Shown in pieces: positions 25,403-34,940 of a stretch of DNA of 64,000 bases (position 1 is its first letter; every line of letters begins with the position of its first letter). The notes beneath the pieces are model-generated. The model did not search any database and was not told the DNA's origin. It saw only the letters and a list, made by a program, of their open reading frames with translations. The position numbers were made by a program, and so were the translations under genes. The DNA lies in the NCBI GenBank assembly GCA_018436595.1, contig JAHDLC010000003.1, positions 1 through 64,000 on the forward strand, given 5' to 3'. Source of the stretch: Synergistaceae bacterium (GTDB lineage Bacteria; Synergistota; Synergistia; Synergistales; Aminobacteriaceae).

Positions 25403-26752
25403 ATGAGCCGGTACATTCCCGCCACGGCGGAAGACCGGCGCCGTATGCTGGAATACCTCGGCGTCGGCTCCATTGACGACCTTTTCTCGGGTATCCCGGA
25501 GAAGGTCAGGCAGAACAACCTTCCCGACCTCCCGAAGGCCCTTCCGGAGGCGGAGATGCTCCGGGACCTCAGGAAACTGGCCGGGAGCAACAGGAACGCC
25601 GACGACCTGCCCTGCTTCCTCGGCGCGGGCGTCTATGACCATTTCATCCCCGCCGCCGTGGACAGCGTCGTCTCCCGGGGTGAATTCACCACGAGCTACA
25701 CCCCCTACCAGCCGGAAGTGGCCCAGGGAACTCTCCAGGCCATCTTCCAGTACCAGACCATGGTCTGCGAACTCACAGGCATGGAGGTCTCCAACGCCTC
25801 CATGTACGACGGGGCCTCGGCCGCCGCCGAGGCGGCGGTTCTCGCGGCATCGGCGACGAAGAAAAGCAGGATTCTCTGGGGACGGAACGTGAACCCCCAG
25901 ACGAGGGACGTGCTCCGCACCTACTGCTGGAGCAGGAAGCTCGAACACGGGGAACTGCCCGCCGAGAACGGGCGGATCGACGCAAAGGCCCTGGAGAACG
26001 CCCTCGCAGCGGGCGACGCGGCGGCCCTTGTGGTCCAGTCCCCCAATTTCTTCGGTTCTGTCGAAGATCTGAAATCCCTGGCCGAAAGGGTCCACGGGGC
26101 GGGAGCCCTGCTCATCGTCTCCACGGACCTCCTCGCCCTCGGCCTCCTCGAAGCTCCGGGAAAACTCGGCGCCGATATCGTGGTGGGCGACGGGCAGTCC
26201 GTCGGCAACGCCATGAGCTTCGGCGGCCCCGCATTCGGATTTATCGCTGTCAACAAGCCCCTCATGCGAAAAATGCCGGGCCGCATCTGCGGCCAGACCG
26301 TGGATTCCAAAGGACGGCGGACCTTCGTCCTGACCCTCCAGGCCCGGGAGCAGCACATCCGCAGGGAGAAGGCCACGTCGAACATCTGCTCCAACCAGAA
26401 CCTCTGCATCGTCGCCGCGTCAGTCTATCTCAGCCTCATGGGCCCCGCCGGACTCCGGGAGATCGGCGAACAGATCATCGCAAAAACCGAGTACGCCCTT
26501 TCACAGCTCGAAAAAACGGGGAAATTCCGGAGAGCCTTCCCCGGGGTCCCCTTCTTCCGGGAGACGGTGCTCCTTTGCGACGAGCCCGTCGAAAAGCTGA
26601 ACCGGCGTCTTCTCGACGCCGGGATCATCGGCGGATACTCCATAGAGTCCAGGTACCCACGGCTGAAGAACGGCTGGCTCCTGGCCGTGACGGAAAACAG
26701 GACGAAGGAAGAAATCGACCGCCTCGCGGCGGTCGCGGGAGGTGACGCCTGA
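25403..26752 (+). CDS. gcvPA: Glycine dehydrogenase (decarboxylating) subunit 1
   Basis: A 449-residue N-terminal half of the split P protein, which decarboxylates glycine with PLP. The family opening [25 protein letters not shown] and the [23 protein letters not shown] and [11 protein letters not shown] segments are clear. Its TGA overlaps the ATG of gcvPB. The split arrangement is the rule in many Firmicutes, Thermotogae and Synergistota. Confidence 0.95.
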   Translation: MSRYIPATAEDRRRMLEYLGVGSIDDLFSGIPEKVRQNNLPDLPKALPEAEMLRDLRKLAGSNRNADDLPCFLGAGVYDHFIPAAVDSVVSRGEFTTSYTPYQPEVAQGTLQAIFQYQTMVCELTGMEVSNASMYDGASAAAEAAVLAASATKKSRILWGRNVNPQTRDVLRTYCWSRKLEHGELPAENGRIDAKALENALAAGDAAALVVQSPNFFGSVEDLKSLAERVHGAGALLIVSTDLLALGLLEAPGKLGADIVVGDGQSVGNAMSFGGPAFGFIAVNKPLMRKMPGRICGQTVDSKGRRTFVLTLQAREQHIRREKATSNICSNQNLCIVAASVYLSLMGPAGLREIGEQIIAKTEYALSQLEKTGKFRRAFPGVPFFRETVLLCDEPVEKLNRRLLDAGIIGGYSIESRYPRLKNGWLLAVTENRTKEEIDRLAAVAGGDA

Positions 26753-28221
26753 TGGCCCGCACAATGGAAACTCTCTTTGAATCGAGCCGTCCGGGAAGGA
26801 AAGGCTACGCCCTGCCGGAGCTGGATGTCCCCGCCGTGGACTGCGGGTCCGTCCTGGAAGGCTTCTGCCGTGAGACGGCCCCCAGGCTGCCCGAGATGGC
26901 CGAGGTGGACGTGGTCCGCCACTTCACCAGGCTCTCGAAGCTGAACTACTCCGTTGACGAGGGATTCTACCCCCTCGGTTCCTGCACCATGAAGTACAAC
27001 CCCAAGATCAATGAAGTCGCGGCAAGGATGCCAGGCTTCTCCCGGATCCATCCCCTCCAGCCTGTGGAGACGGTCCAGGGGGCTCTCAGGCTCATGTACG
27101 ACCTCAGCGCCATGCTCGCCGAGATCACCGGCATGGACGCCGTCACCCTCCAGCCCGCCGCGGGCGCCCACGGCGAGCAGACGGGGCTGATGATGATCAA
27201 GGCGTGGCACGAAAGCCGGGGGGACACGAAAAGGACAAAGGTCATCGTTCCCGATTCCGCCCACGGAACCAACCCGGCTTCGGCGACGGTCACCGGGTTC
27301 GATACCGTGGAGGTGGCCTCCGACGCCGACGGCATGGTGGACCTGGACTCGCTGAAGTCGCTCATGGACGATTCCGTGGCGGCCCTCATGCTCACCAACC
27401 CCAACACCCTGGGGATCTTCGAGAAGCACATTCTGGAGCTCACCGAGACCGTCCACAGGGCGGGCGGCCTGGTCTACTACGACGGCGCCAACGCCAACGC
27501 CATCATGGGCAAAACCCGCCCGGGCGACATGGGCTTCGACGTCCTCCACCTGAACCTCCACAAGACCTTCAGCACCCCCCATGGCGGCGGAGGCCCCGGA
27601 GCGGGGGCGGTGGGGGTGAAGGCCGAGCTCGAGCCCTTCCTGCCCGCGCCGGTGGTCATCCTCCGGGACGGCCGGTATGCCCTGGCCGGAGACAGCGAAC
27701 GGCCCAGGACCATCGGAAGGGTCCGGAGCTTTTTCGGAAACTTCGGCGTCCTCGTCCGGGCCTACACCTACATCCGCACCCTCGGACCGGATGGCATTCG
27801 GGAAGTGTCGGAGATGGCGGTGCTGAACGCCAATTACCTGGCGAAAAAGCTCAGCTCAGTCTACCCCCTGGCCCACAGGGGACACTGCATGCACGAATTC
27901 GTCCTGAACGGCGGCCCCCTGAAGCACGAAACGGGCGTCAGCAGCATGGACGTGGCCAAGGCCCTCATCGACGCCGGGTACCACCCGCCCACGGTGTACT
28001 TCCCTCTCATCGTCCCGGAGGCCCTCATGGTGGAACCCACGGAGACGGAATCCAGGGAGACCCTGGACCGGTTCGCCGAGACCATGGAAGCCATCGCGGC
28101 GAAGGCGAGGGCGGAGGGGCCGGAGGCCTTCCACGATCTCCCGGTCACGACGCCCGTCTCCAGGCCGGACGAGACCACTGCGGCCCGCAATCCGGTCCTG
28201 CGCTGGCAGTTCGAAAAATAG
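26752..28221 (+). CDS. gcvPB: Glycine dehydrogenase (decarboxylating) subunit 2
   Basis: A 489-residue C-terminal half of the P protein, carrying the PLP-binding lysine K271 in [18 protein letters not shown]. The [10 protein letters not shown] motif (77-85) and [12 protein letters not shown] are also present. It forms the active enzyme with GcvPA. The stop is followed by a GC-rich hairpin before lpdA. Confidence 0.95.
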   Translation: MARTMETLFESSRPGRKGYALPELDVPAVDCGSVLEGFCRETAPRLPEMAEVDVVRHFTRLSKLNYSVDEGFYPLGSCTMKYNPKINEVAARMPGFSRIHPLQPVETVQGALRLMYDLSAMLAEITGMDAVTLQPAAGAHGEQTGLMMIKAWHESRGDTKRTKVIVPDSAHGTNPASATVTGFDTVEVASDADGMVDLDSLKSLMDDSVAALMLTNPNTLGIFEKHILELTETVHRAGGLVYYDGANANAIMGKTRPGDMGFDVLHLNLHKTFSTPHGGGGPGAGAVGVKAELEPFLPAPVVILRDGRYALAGDSERPRTIGRVRSFFGNFGVLVRAYTYIRTLGPDGIREVSEMAVLNANYLAKKLSSVYPLAHRGHCMHEFVLNGGPLKHETGVSSMDVAKALIDAGYHPPTVYFPLIVPEALMVEPTETESRETLDRFAETMEAIAAKARAEGPEAFHDLPVTTPVSRPDETTAARNPVLRWQFEK

Positions 28222-28235
28222 CCCATTACGGAAAC

Positions 28236-28260
28236 AGGGGGCGCCCGGGCGGCGCCCCCT
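28236..28260 (+). terminator. Hairpin between gcvPB and the dihydrolipoyl dehydrogenase gene
   Basis: A perfect 10-bp stem (28236-28245 with 28251-28260) has a 5-nt loop but no T run. It may lower read-through or stabilise the upstream mRNA rather than end it. Confidence 0.55.
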
Positions 28261-28313
28261 TCGTTCAGGACCGCCTCTTCACGGGCTGAAGTCCTGCGGA
28301 AGGAGAGAGAGAC

Positions 28314-29675
28314 ATGTACGATCTGGTAATCCTCGGCGGAGGTCCCGGAGGCCTCCGGGCCGCCGAACTCGCGGCGGCCGCCGGGCTGAAGACCGTCCTC
28401 ATAGAAAAGGACCGCCTGGGAGGCGTCTGCCTCAACCGGGGGTGCATCCCCACCAAGGCCCTTTACGCCCATATCGTCGGCGGGAAGGGCCCGAGAGAAG
28501 GGCTGTGGTCCAGGGTGGAAGCCGTCATGGACAAGCTCCGCCAGGGTTCGGCCACGGCCCTCCGCATGGCCGGGGCCAAAATGGTCCGGGGAACCGGCAC
28601 GGTGACTCAATGGGAAGGGGAAAAGAAAGTCTCCGTCAGGAAGGAGGACGGGAGCGAAGAGGAAATCACCGGCGCCCGGCTGCTGCTGGCCACCGGAGCC
28701 CGGTCGGTCCGGCCCTCCTTCGGGGGCAACGACCTGCCGGAAGTCCTCACCGGCGACTGGGCCATCACCGACCCCGCCCTCTGGGACCCGGAACGGAACG
28801 GTGAGGTCCGCACCGTGGCGGTCCTCGGAGCGGGGGTCATCGCCATGGAGATGGCCATGATGCTCCAGGACCTCGGGAAACAGGTACTCCTGCTGAAACA
28901 CTCGGACCAGATCCTCCGCCGCCTGGACGGGGACATCAAGAAGAAGACCGTCCAGATTCTCAAGAAACGGGGGACCCTCATGCGGGACTACGTCCGCCTG
29001 CAGGAAGCCTCTCCCTCGGACGGGAAACTGATCCTCCGGGGAACTTCGAAGGACGACCCCTTCGAGGAGACCTGCGACCGGCTCATCCTTGCCTCGAGCA
29101 TGGAGCCTGTGCTGGACGGCTTCGGCCTGGAAAACAGCCCGGTGAAAACAGTAAAGGGCGCCATCGCCGTCGATTCCTCCCAGAGGACCTCCGTGGAGGG
29201 GGTCTATGCCGTCGGCGACTGCACCGGCGGCGCCATGCTCGCCCACCTGGCGGAGTACCATGCCCTCGCGGCGGTCAGCTCCATGACCGGCGGGAATTAC
29301 ACCGTCGACTACGACGCCGTCCCCGCCTGCGTCTTCATGAACCCCGAGGTGGGGACCGTGGGGCTGACAGAAGAGGAAGCCCTTGCCCGGGGCGGGGAAA
29401 TCGTCTCGGCGAAAGCCTATTTCGCCGCCAACGGCATGGCCCTCTCCCTCGGAGAAAGCGACGGCTTCGTGAAGGTGGTGGCCAGGGCTTCGGACAAAAC
29501 CCTCCTCGGAGTCCACATCATGGGCCCGGAGGCAGCCTCCGTCCTCGGGGAAGCCGCCCTCGCCGTCTCCAGGAAACTTACCGCCGGGGACGTGGCTCGC
29601 TCGGTCCACGCCCACCCGACCCTGTGCGAATGCTTCCGGGATGCCTGCCTGCGCGTTCTGGAGAAGGAGAAATAG
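28314..29675 (+). CDS. lpdA: Dihydrolipoyl dehydrogenase (glycine cleavage L protein)
   Basis: A 453-residue FAD flavoprotein that reoxidises dihydrolipoyl-GcvH with NAD. It has the FAD loop LGGGPGGLRAA (8-18), the redox disulfide in GGVCLNRGCIPTKAL, an NAD-binding loop VLGAGVIAMEMAMML, the FAD motif VEGVYAVGDCTGGAMLAH, and the His-Glu dyad at the C-terminus (HAHPTLCE). Position right behind gcvPB, same strand, with a 92-nt gap. A strong site (AAGGAGAGAGAG) precedes the ATG. Confidence 0.93.
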   Translation: MYDLVILGGGPGGLRAAELAAAAGLKTVLIEKDRLGGVCLNRGCIPTKALYAHIVGGKGPREGLWSRVEAVMDKLRQGSATALRMAGAKMVRGTGTVTQWEGEKKVSVRKEDGSEEEITGARLLLATGARSVRPSFGGNDLPEVLTGDWAITDPALWDPERNGEVRTVAVLGAGVIAMEMAMMLQDLGKQVLLLKHSDQILRRLDGDIKKKTVQILKKRGTLMRDYVRLQEASPSDGKLILRGTSKDDPFEETCDRLILASSMEPVLDGFGLENSPVKTVKGAIAVDSSQRTSVEGVYAVGDCTGGAMLAHLAEYHALAAVSSMTGGNYTVDYDAVPACVFMNPEVGTVGLTEEEALARGGEIVSAKAYFAANGMALSLGESDGFVKVVARASDKTLLGVHIMGPEAASVLGEAALAVSRKLTAGDVARSVHAHPTLCECFRDACLRVLEKEK

Positions 29676-29684
29676 GCGGCAGGT

Positions 29685-30092
29685 CTACCGCTCGTCGATC
29701 ACCGGCTTGATGTCCGCCACGGGCGTGCCGTCCAGGGCCTCCAGGGGAGCCACCCGGAGACGGCCGCCCTCCCTCTCCAGCAGGGTCACCCGGTGAAGGC
29801 CGATGGGGTTCGGCCTCGCGGGGGATCGTGTGGCGAAAACACCCTTCAGGGGCGCACCGGGATTCCTCCTGGGATGCACCTGAAGAACCGACCTGTCAGC
29901 CAGGTGCAGCCAGGTCAGGACCAGCAGCTCCCGCCCCGCCTCCAGGCCGTCCAGCCCTTCCAGAAAGGCAGGAAAAATCTCGATCTCCGCTTCGGGAGCG
30001 TCCTCGAATCCCTGTCTCGGGCAGTCCTCCCGTTTTTTCAGGGGCGAATGAACCTTTCCTATGGCCTCCACCCTCATGTCATCGCATTCCAC
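29685..30092 (-). CDS. trmO: tRNA (N6-threonylcarbamoyladenosine37-N6)-methyltransferase TrmO-like
   Basis: A 135-residue SAM-dependent enzyme of the TrmO (YaeB/TsaA) family that methylates t6A37 in some tRNAs. The family start IGKVHSPL and the signature VFATRSPARPNPIGLHRVTLL are present, with ALDGTPVADIKPV at the end. The GTG at 30092 is chosen because GGAGGAGG lies 8 nt upstream; ATGs further out have no site. It is convergent with lpdA. Confidence 0.83.
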   Translation of the reverse strand: MECDDMRVEAIGKVHSPLKKREDCPRQGFEDAPEAEIEIFPAFLEGLDGLEAGRELLVLTWLHLADRSVLQVHPRRNPGAPLKGVFATRSPARPNPIGLHRVTLLEREGGRLRVAPLEALDGTPVADIKPVIDER

Positions 30093-30163
30093 ATCCCAGA
30101 CCTCCTCCGTCATCATGATACGCCCATACTCCGGCATATCCGTTTCTGCCGGCGCTGCACCAT

Positions 30164-30171
30164 TTTATAGC
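30164..30171 (-). promoter_or_regulatory. Candidate -10 box for trmO
   Basis: A TATAAAAT sequence on the minus strand in the AT-rich 30093-30309 intergenic stretch lies about 70 nt upstream of the trmO start. No convincing -35 is visible. On the plus strand TACAAT (30252-30257) may serve the amidohydrolase. Confidence 0.35.
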
Positions 30172-30309
30172 ACATTTTTTGATCAGCATACATCAAATTC
30201 TTCACCCTCTTTTTATTCAAAAGACCGATTCCGGCAGGCTCTGCCATGATGTACAATGCCGGTGAAAGAAACGAAACTCCACAACCAACCATCAAGGAGG
30301 CACCCAGGA

Positions 30310-31485
30310 ATGAAAGCCATACTCGCAGGAGCCCTCGAAACGGGGCTCGGAACCGTACTGTCCAACGTGACCGTTTTCGTTGAAAACGGCAAAATCGCCG
30401 ATATCGTGGAAGGACTCGACCCGAAAAACGCGGACGAGGTCATGGACGCATCGGAAATGGTGGTCACCCCCGGGCTCATCGATGCCCACACCCATATCGG
30501 CACCTACTGCGAAGGATTCCCCGAGAGCATGGAGGACGCCAACGACATGGTGACCCCCGTGGTTCCCCACCTCAGGATCCTTGACGCCATCTACCAGGAC
30601 GACACCGCCTTCGCCGACGCCCTCGCCGGAGGCATCACCTGTGTCCAGACCCTCCCGGGAAGCGGCAACGTCATCGGCGGCCAGGGAGCCATCATCAAGA
30701 CCGCCACGGCATCGGGAGGAAGGAAGAAAACGGCGGACGAGATGGTGGTGAAGGCCCCCTCCTCAATGAAAGCCGCCCTCGGGGAGAACCCCATCCGGGT
30801 GTACAAGGAGAAGCAGAAGCTCCCCAACACCCGCATGGGCAACGCCGCCCTGCTCCGCCAGGCTCTCGTGGAGGCGGAAAACTACAGGAACAAGATGATC
30901 CAGGCCAGGAGCAAGAACGAGCCCGCTGAACGGAACCTCCAGCACGAGGCCCTTCTCCCGGTGCTCGACGGCGACCTTTCCCTCTGCGTCCACGCCCACC
31001 GATGCGACGACATCGCCACGGCGGTCCGCATCGCGGGAGAGTTCTCCATCCCCTTCACCGTGGAGCACTGCACCGAGGGACACCTCATCGCCCCCTTCCT
31101 CGCCGAGAAAAACGTCTACGCCGCCGTAGGCCCCACCCTCACAGGCAAGCCGAAGCTCGAACTGCGGAACAAGACATGGGACACCCCCCTCGCCCTCTGG
31201 AAGGCGGGGGTCCACTTCTGCATCATCACCGACCATCCCGTGGTGCCCATCGAGCACCTCTCCGTCTGCCTTTCCCTTGCCGTCCGGGCCGGGCTGCCCC
31301 GTGAGGAGGCCCTCAAGGCCGTGACGATTTACGCCGCGGAGCACCTCGGCATCGCCGACCGGGTGGGCTCCGTCGAAAAGGGAAAGGACGCGGATCTCGT
31401 GATCTGGGACGGCGATCCCCTTGACGCCCGGAGCAGGGCCGTGGCGACCATCATTGACGGGGAGACCGTCTACTCCAGGAGCTGA
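30310..31485 (+). CDS. Metal-dependent amidohydrolase (imidazolonepropionase-like)
   Basis: A 391-residue amidohydrolase-superfamily enzyme. The metal motif HTH lies in GLIDAHTHIG (H60, H62), with further ligands in HAHRCDD, EHCTEG and TDHPVVP. Residues PGLIDAHTH and the C-terminal DADLVIWDGDPL match COG1228-type hydrolases of cyclic amides and N-acyl or iminopropionate compounds. The true substrate is open. AAGGAGG precedes the ATG at 9 nt. The HIRAN gene follows with a 47-nt gap. Confidence 0.85.
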   Translation: MKAILAGALETGLGTVLSNVTVFVENGKIADIVEGLDPKNADEVMDASEMVVTPGLIDAHTHIGTYCEGFPESMEDANDMVTPVVPHLRILDAIYQDDTAFADALAGGITCVQTLPGSGNVIGGQGAIIKTATASGGRKKTADEMVVKAPSSMKAALGENPIRVYKEKQKLPNTRMGNAALLRQALVEAENYRNKMIQARSKNEPAERNLQHEALLPVLDGDLSLCVHAHRCDDIATAVRIAGEFSIPFTVEHCTEGHLIAPFLAEKNVYAAVGPTLTGKPKLELRNKTWDTPLALWKAGVHFCIITDHPVVPIEHLSVCLSLAVRAGLPREEALKAVTIYAAEHLGIADRVGSVEKGKDADLVIWDGDPLDARSRAVATIIDGETVYSRS

Positions 31486-31532
31486 TTCATCCCCCGGACA
31501 GAGTTCGCCCCGGAAAAAAGGAGGAATGCGGG

Positions 31533-31913
31533 TTGGATATGGTCCACTTCATCACCATCACGGGGATAGACCATTACTACGGCAAGACACCCTTTGAAAT
31601 CGGACGGATCGCCAGGCTCTCCAAGGAGCCGGAAAACCCCCACGACCCGGAGGCCATCCGCGTGGAGCTGCCGGTCATCGGCACCATCGGCTACGTGGCG
31701 AACAGCACGAACACCGTCTACCGGGGTACGGCCAGCGCGGGGCGCATCTACGACAAGATGGGGGACTACGCCTTCGCCCGGGTCTTCTTCGTCACCCACT
31801 CCAGCGCCATTGCCCTCGTCCTCTCGCCGGACGAAGTGGAGGAGATCGACTCAGGCAAAAAGGTCATCTTCACCGTGAACGACGAGGAGGAGCCCCCGGA
31901 GGCCGACGGCTAG
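31533..31913 (+). CDS. Stand-alone HIRAN-domain protein
   Basis: A 126-residue protein that is almost entirely a HIRAN domain: ITGIDHYYGKTPF, then the core LSKEPENPHDPEAIRVELPVIGTIGYVAN. HIRAN domains bind DNA 3' ends or damaged DNA, often fused to helicases. Here it is free-standing with an acidic tail (NDEEEPPEADG). The TTG at 31533 is 8 nt from AGGAGG; the ATG two codons later would be 14 nt away. Confidence 0.78.
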   Translation: MDMVHFITITGIDHYYGKTPFEIGRIARLSKEPENPHDPEAIRVELPVIGTIGYVANSTNTVYRGTASAGRIYDKMGDYAFARVFFVTHSSAIALVLSPDEVEEIDSGKKVIFTVNDEEEPPEADG

Positions 31914-31950
31914 CGAGGGGCCGCTCCGCCCGGACCCTGTCGTGAAAAAA

Positions 31951-31990
31951 ACGGGCCTTCCCTTCCGCAGATCGCGGCGGGAAGGCCCGT
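31951..31990. terminator. Bidirectional terminator between HIRAN gene and larA-like gene
   Basis: A perfect 12-bp stem (31951-31962 with 31979-31990) with a 16-nt loop lies between convergent genes. A run of A (T on the minus strand) precedes it, which suits termination of the larA-like transcript. Confidence 0.8.
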
Positions 31991-32005
31991 TCGGTTCTTT
32001 CGTTT

Positions 32006-33274
32006 TCAGCTCCGGGGCGGAACCGGGACCGTGAGGCTTCCCTCCGGCAGGACCATATAGGAGAGGTCCTTCCCCCGCTCATGCTCGATGAGCCGCAGGG
32101 CATCCTCCACCGACGGCACTTTCACGGCGAAGAGCTTTTTCACTTCCGCGCCGTCCATGGACGTGACCATGTAGACCGTCTTCTCCGCGGCGACCTTGGC
32201 GAAGCCGAAGGCCTTGTGGCCTCCCATCTTGAAATCGGTCCGGATGCGCCTGACGATATCCTCCGGACAGGACGCGGCGTTCATCCACTCCTCGAACACG
32301 GCCTCTCCGTACCCTCCGGGACAGTCTGCCACGAGCACGATGGCGCCGCCCTTCTTCGTGGCCTTATCGGCATGGTCGAGGGCCTTCTGGGCCTGGTACA
32401 TGTTGATGTCCCGGGGATGGCCGCAGGCACCGGCGACGGCCACGTCCGCGAGCCCCTTCACCGGAACCTCGTAGAGGCTCGCCGAGACGGCCACGGCTTC
32501 CCGCCACGCCTTCACCACGTCACCGGCGGCGACCTTCACCACGTCCTTCTTCTCGTTGACCACCACGTTGAGGATGAAATCCACCCCCACCATCCGGGCC
32601 GCCTCGATCATCTCGAGGTTCACCGGGTTGGAGTCCAGGTCCGGGAGGGCGTCCATGAGCTCCACCATCCGGGAATGGTTCCGCTCCACCGTCTCCTTCC
32701 ACGCCACTCCGGGCAGGATGGACTTCCGCCCGCCCGAGTAGCCCGCGAAGTAATGGGGCATGACCACTCCAAGGGTGAGGACGAAATCCGCTTCCGCCAC
32801 CAGCCTGTTGATCTTCAGCTCCGATCCCGTGGAGAGGGTGCCGGCGGAGACGAGGGAATCCATGTCGTCGGCGATGTGGGATACGATCCGGAATCGCCGG
32901 ACGGTCTCTTCTCCGTACACCTGGAGGTTCTGCTCGTCCGTGTGGGGGTCGTGGATGCCCGTGGCCACGAGAAGGGTGACCATGTCGTCGGTGATGCCCG
33001 CCCGGGCAAAGCGGGCGAGCACCGGCGGAAGCAGAAGGCCGTAGGGCGTGGGCCTGGTAATGTCATTTACTATCAGGACAACCTTCCGGGGCTTTTTCCT
33101 CTCAAGGAGTTCGAGGAGGGGAGGCGTCCCCACGGGGCTGTCCAGCGCGTCCTCCACATCCCGCAGGGTGCAGGGCTTCAGGTTCGTCTCCGGCGGCAGG
33201 ACCACCTGGAGGATCTTCGAATCCTCAAGGGTGAACGCCTCGGTCCCCCTGCCTCTTTTCAGCTGAAAATCCAT
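32006..33274 (-). CDS. LarA-family nickel-pincer (lactate racemase-like) protein
   Basis: A 422-residue LarA-superfamily protein. Key residues of the nickel-pincer site are kept: the His in ATGIHDPHTDEQ, the His and Lys in GVVMPHYFAGYSGGRKSILPG, and the His in RNHSRM (H108, H174, K184 and H200 in this numbering). These enzymes racemise or epimerise alpha-hydroxyacids. Which acid is unknown; the ComB-like neighbour hints at sulfolactate. Two ATGs compete: 33274 lies 7 nt from AAGGGGG, whereas 33280 is nearly abutting it. It is the last gene of a three-gene minus-strand operon. Confidence 0.87.
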   Translation of the reverse strand: MDFQLKRGRGTEAFTLEDSKILQVVLPPETNLKPCTLRDVEDALDSPVGTPPLLELLERKKPRKVVLIVNDITRPTPYGLLLPPVLARFARAGITDDMVTLLVATGIHDPHTDEQNLQVYGEETVRRFRIVSHIADDMDSLVSAGTLSTGSELKINRLVAEADFVLTLGVVMPHYFAGYSGGRKSILPGVAWKETVERNHSRMVELMDALPDLDSNPVNLEMIEAARMVGVDFILNVVVNEKKDVVKVAAGDVVKAWREAVAVSASLYEVPVKGLADVAVAGACGHPRDINMYQAQKALDHADKATKKGGAIVLVADCPGGYGEAVFEEWMNAASCPEDIVRRIRTDFKMGGHKAFGFAKVAAEKTVYMVTSMDGAEVKKLFAVKVPSVEDALRLIEHERGKDLSYMVLPEGSLTVPVPPRS

Positions 33275-33286
33275 CTCCATTCCCCC

Positions 33287-34027
33287 TTACCTGGTCCGGA
33301 GCACCGGACTCCCGGTCTCCGCTTCTTCCAGTTCAGCCACGGAGCGGGAGACGTCGGTCTCCGCCGCGCAGGCAAGATCCCTTCCAAACCCCAGGGCCAG
33401 AATCCTCCGGCCGTGGACGGACCGCCGGAGAATAGCCGCCATGTCGCGTCCGCCGGACCGCCAGACGTCCAGGGCCATGACCGCCCCGTCCTGGAGTTCG
33501 GCATCCCCTCTTCGCAGGAGGAGCTCCACGAGCAATCCGGCGCAGGCAGTGTCATCCAGGGCGGCCCGTCCGTGGAGCCCGGCGCAGAGAATGCCCACCG
33601 ATCCGCCGTCCTCCAGGGAGGCTTCGAGGGCCGCGGAGGCATTCCGGGCGCAGACCGGCCGCACCGGTTTTCCGGAAGCGGCGGCCTTCAGGAGGGCCCT
33701 CGTCCCGTTGGTGGTGGCCATCACGGCCTCGGGCCGCCTCGAGGGGCCATATTCCAGCAGTTCCAGGGGAGAATTCCCGAGGTCGAACCCGGGAGGAGGA
33801 AGGGAGTTCCGCTCACCCATCAGGAGAGGATTACCGCCTTCCGCCGCCAGCCGGTCCCGCAGCAGAAAGGCATCCTCCACGGACGGGCACGGATGGAGAA
33901 TTTTCCCCCCTCCGTCGAAGAAGGCGCACATGGTGGTCGTGGCCCGAAGAATGTCGATCACCAGCCAGCTGTCCGCATCCGGAAGGGTCTCTCCCGGCGA
34001 AAGGACCACGTCCGCCTTCACGGTCAT
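33287..34027 (-). CDS. ComB-like 2-phosphosulfolactate phosphatase
   Basis: A 246-residue phosphatase of the ComB family, which in coenzyme M synthesis cleaves 2-phosphosulfolactate to sulfolactate. Motifs seen are VIDILRATTTM, LLMGERNSLPPPGFDLGNSP and ATTNGTRALLKA, with the C-terminal AAETDVSRSV region. Its function outside coenzyme M-making organisms is not established. The ATG overlaps the stop of the C26 peptidase gene by 4 nt, and the larA-like gene follows 12 nt after its stop. Confidence 0.84.
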   Translation of the reverse strand: MTVKADVVLSPGETLPDADSWLVIDILRATTTMCAFFDGGGKILHPCPSVEDAFLLRDRLAAEGGNPLLMGERNSLPPPGFDLGNSPLELLEYGPSRRPEAVMATTNGTRALLKAAASGKPVRPVCARNASAALEASLEDGGSVGILCAGLHGRAALDDTACAGLLVELLLRRGDAELQDGAVMALDVWRSGGRDMAAILRRSVHGRRILALGFGRDLACAAETDVSRSVAELEEAETGSPVLRTR

Positions 34028-34764
34028 GGCTTCGCCGCGAACTTTTCCGCCTCCTCCACGAGACGGAGGAACAGGGGAAGCATATCGTCCCCTCCGGACA
34101 TCATCATCTCGGGGTGCCACTGGACCCCGACCACGAAGGACTCCCCCTCCATCTCGAGGGATTCCGTCACGCCGTCCATGGCCCGGGACGTGACCTTCAG
34201 CCCCCGTCCCACGTCCTTCACCGCCTGGTGATGGTAGCTGTTCACCGGAAAGGATGTTCCAAGGAGTTCGGCGATCACCGACCCCTCCTCGGCCACCACC
34301 GTATGGCTGGGGCAGGATCGCTTCCGGTTCTGGGAATGCTTCACGAAGGAATCGGGAATTTCGTCGAGATCCTGGTAGATGGTGCCCCCGCAGGCCACGT
34401 TCAGGAGCTGGATTCCCTTGCAGATGGCCAGAAGGGGCTGCCCCTTCGCCAGGGCCGTCTTGATGGTGCGGAGCTGGAAAATGTCGGTGTCCCGGTAGAC
34501 GAATTCCAGGGCCCTGTGGGGCTCTTCGCCGTACAGCAGCGGATCGATGTCATACCCTCCCGATATGAGAAGAGCGTCGGCGCACTCCGTTTGCCTCTCC
34601 GCCACATCCTGCCCCCTCACCACCGGCAGGATGAGAGGGATGCCCCCGGCCCGCTCCACGGCGGCCACATAGTCGTTGTTCACGTAGCTTCTCTCCATGC
34701 CCGGGGAAAAACCTCCCTGCTCCACAAGCAGGTTCCCCACAATACCGATCACCGGTCGGCCCAT
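34024..34764 (-). CDS. Peptidase C26 (gamma-glutamyl-GABA hydrolase-like, class I glutamine amidotransferase fold)
   Basis: A 246-residue enzyme with the nucleophile in LLAICKGIQLLN and the catalytic His and Glu in VVGVQWHPE, plus the family opening IGIVGNLL and ISGGYDIDPLLYGEEP. It is likely to hydrolyse a gamma-glutamyl amide. AGGAGG lies 8 nt before the ATG at 34764. It is the first gene of the operon with comB-like and larA-like genes. Confidence 0.88.
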   Translation of the reverse strand: MGRPVIGIVGNLLVEQGGFSPGMERSYVNNDYVAAVERAGGIPLILPVVRGQDVAERQTECADALLISGGYDIDPLLYGEEPHRALEFVYRDTDIFQLRTIKTALAKGQPLLAICKGIQLLNVACGGTIYQDLDEIPDSFVKHSQNRKRSCPSHTVVAEEGSVIAELLGTSFPVNSYHHQAVKDVGRGLKVTSRAMDGVTESLEMEGESFVVGVQWHPEMMMSGGDDMLPLFLRLVEEAEKFAAKP

Positions 34765-34811
34765 GATCAATTCCTCCTGTTGTACGGATCGGCGGACTTC
34801 CGCCTGATCCA

Positions 34812-34839
34812 AGTATAGCGCCGGGGATGTCTTTTTCAA
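34812..34839 (-). promoter_or_regulatory. Promoter of the C26-comB-larA operon
   Basis: On the minus strand TTGAAA (34834-34839), a 16-nt spacer and TATACT (34812-34817) lie about 50 nt before the C26 start. Confidence 0.65.
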
Positions 34840-34840
34840 G

Positions 34841-34869
34841 TTGACATCGCCGGGAGGGAGGAGAATAAT
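34841..34869 (+). promoter_or_regulatory. Promoter of the AEC-type transporter gene
   Basis: TTGACA (34841-34846), a 17-nt spacer and AATAAT (34864-34869) make a near-consensus sigma-70 promoter. The divergent C26 promoter sits directly next to it. Confidence 0.75.
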
Positions 34870-34940
34870 ACCCCCCATGATCGTGGGAGAACGGGCCGGA
34901 TGCAGCCCGGACAAGCTCCCGCCGGAGGAGAGTCGCCGCC

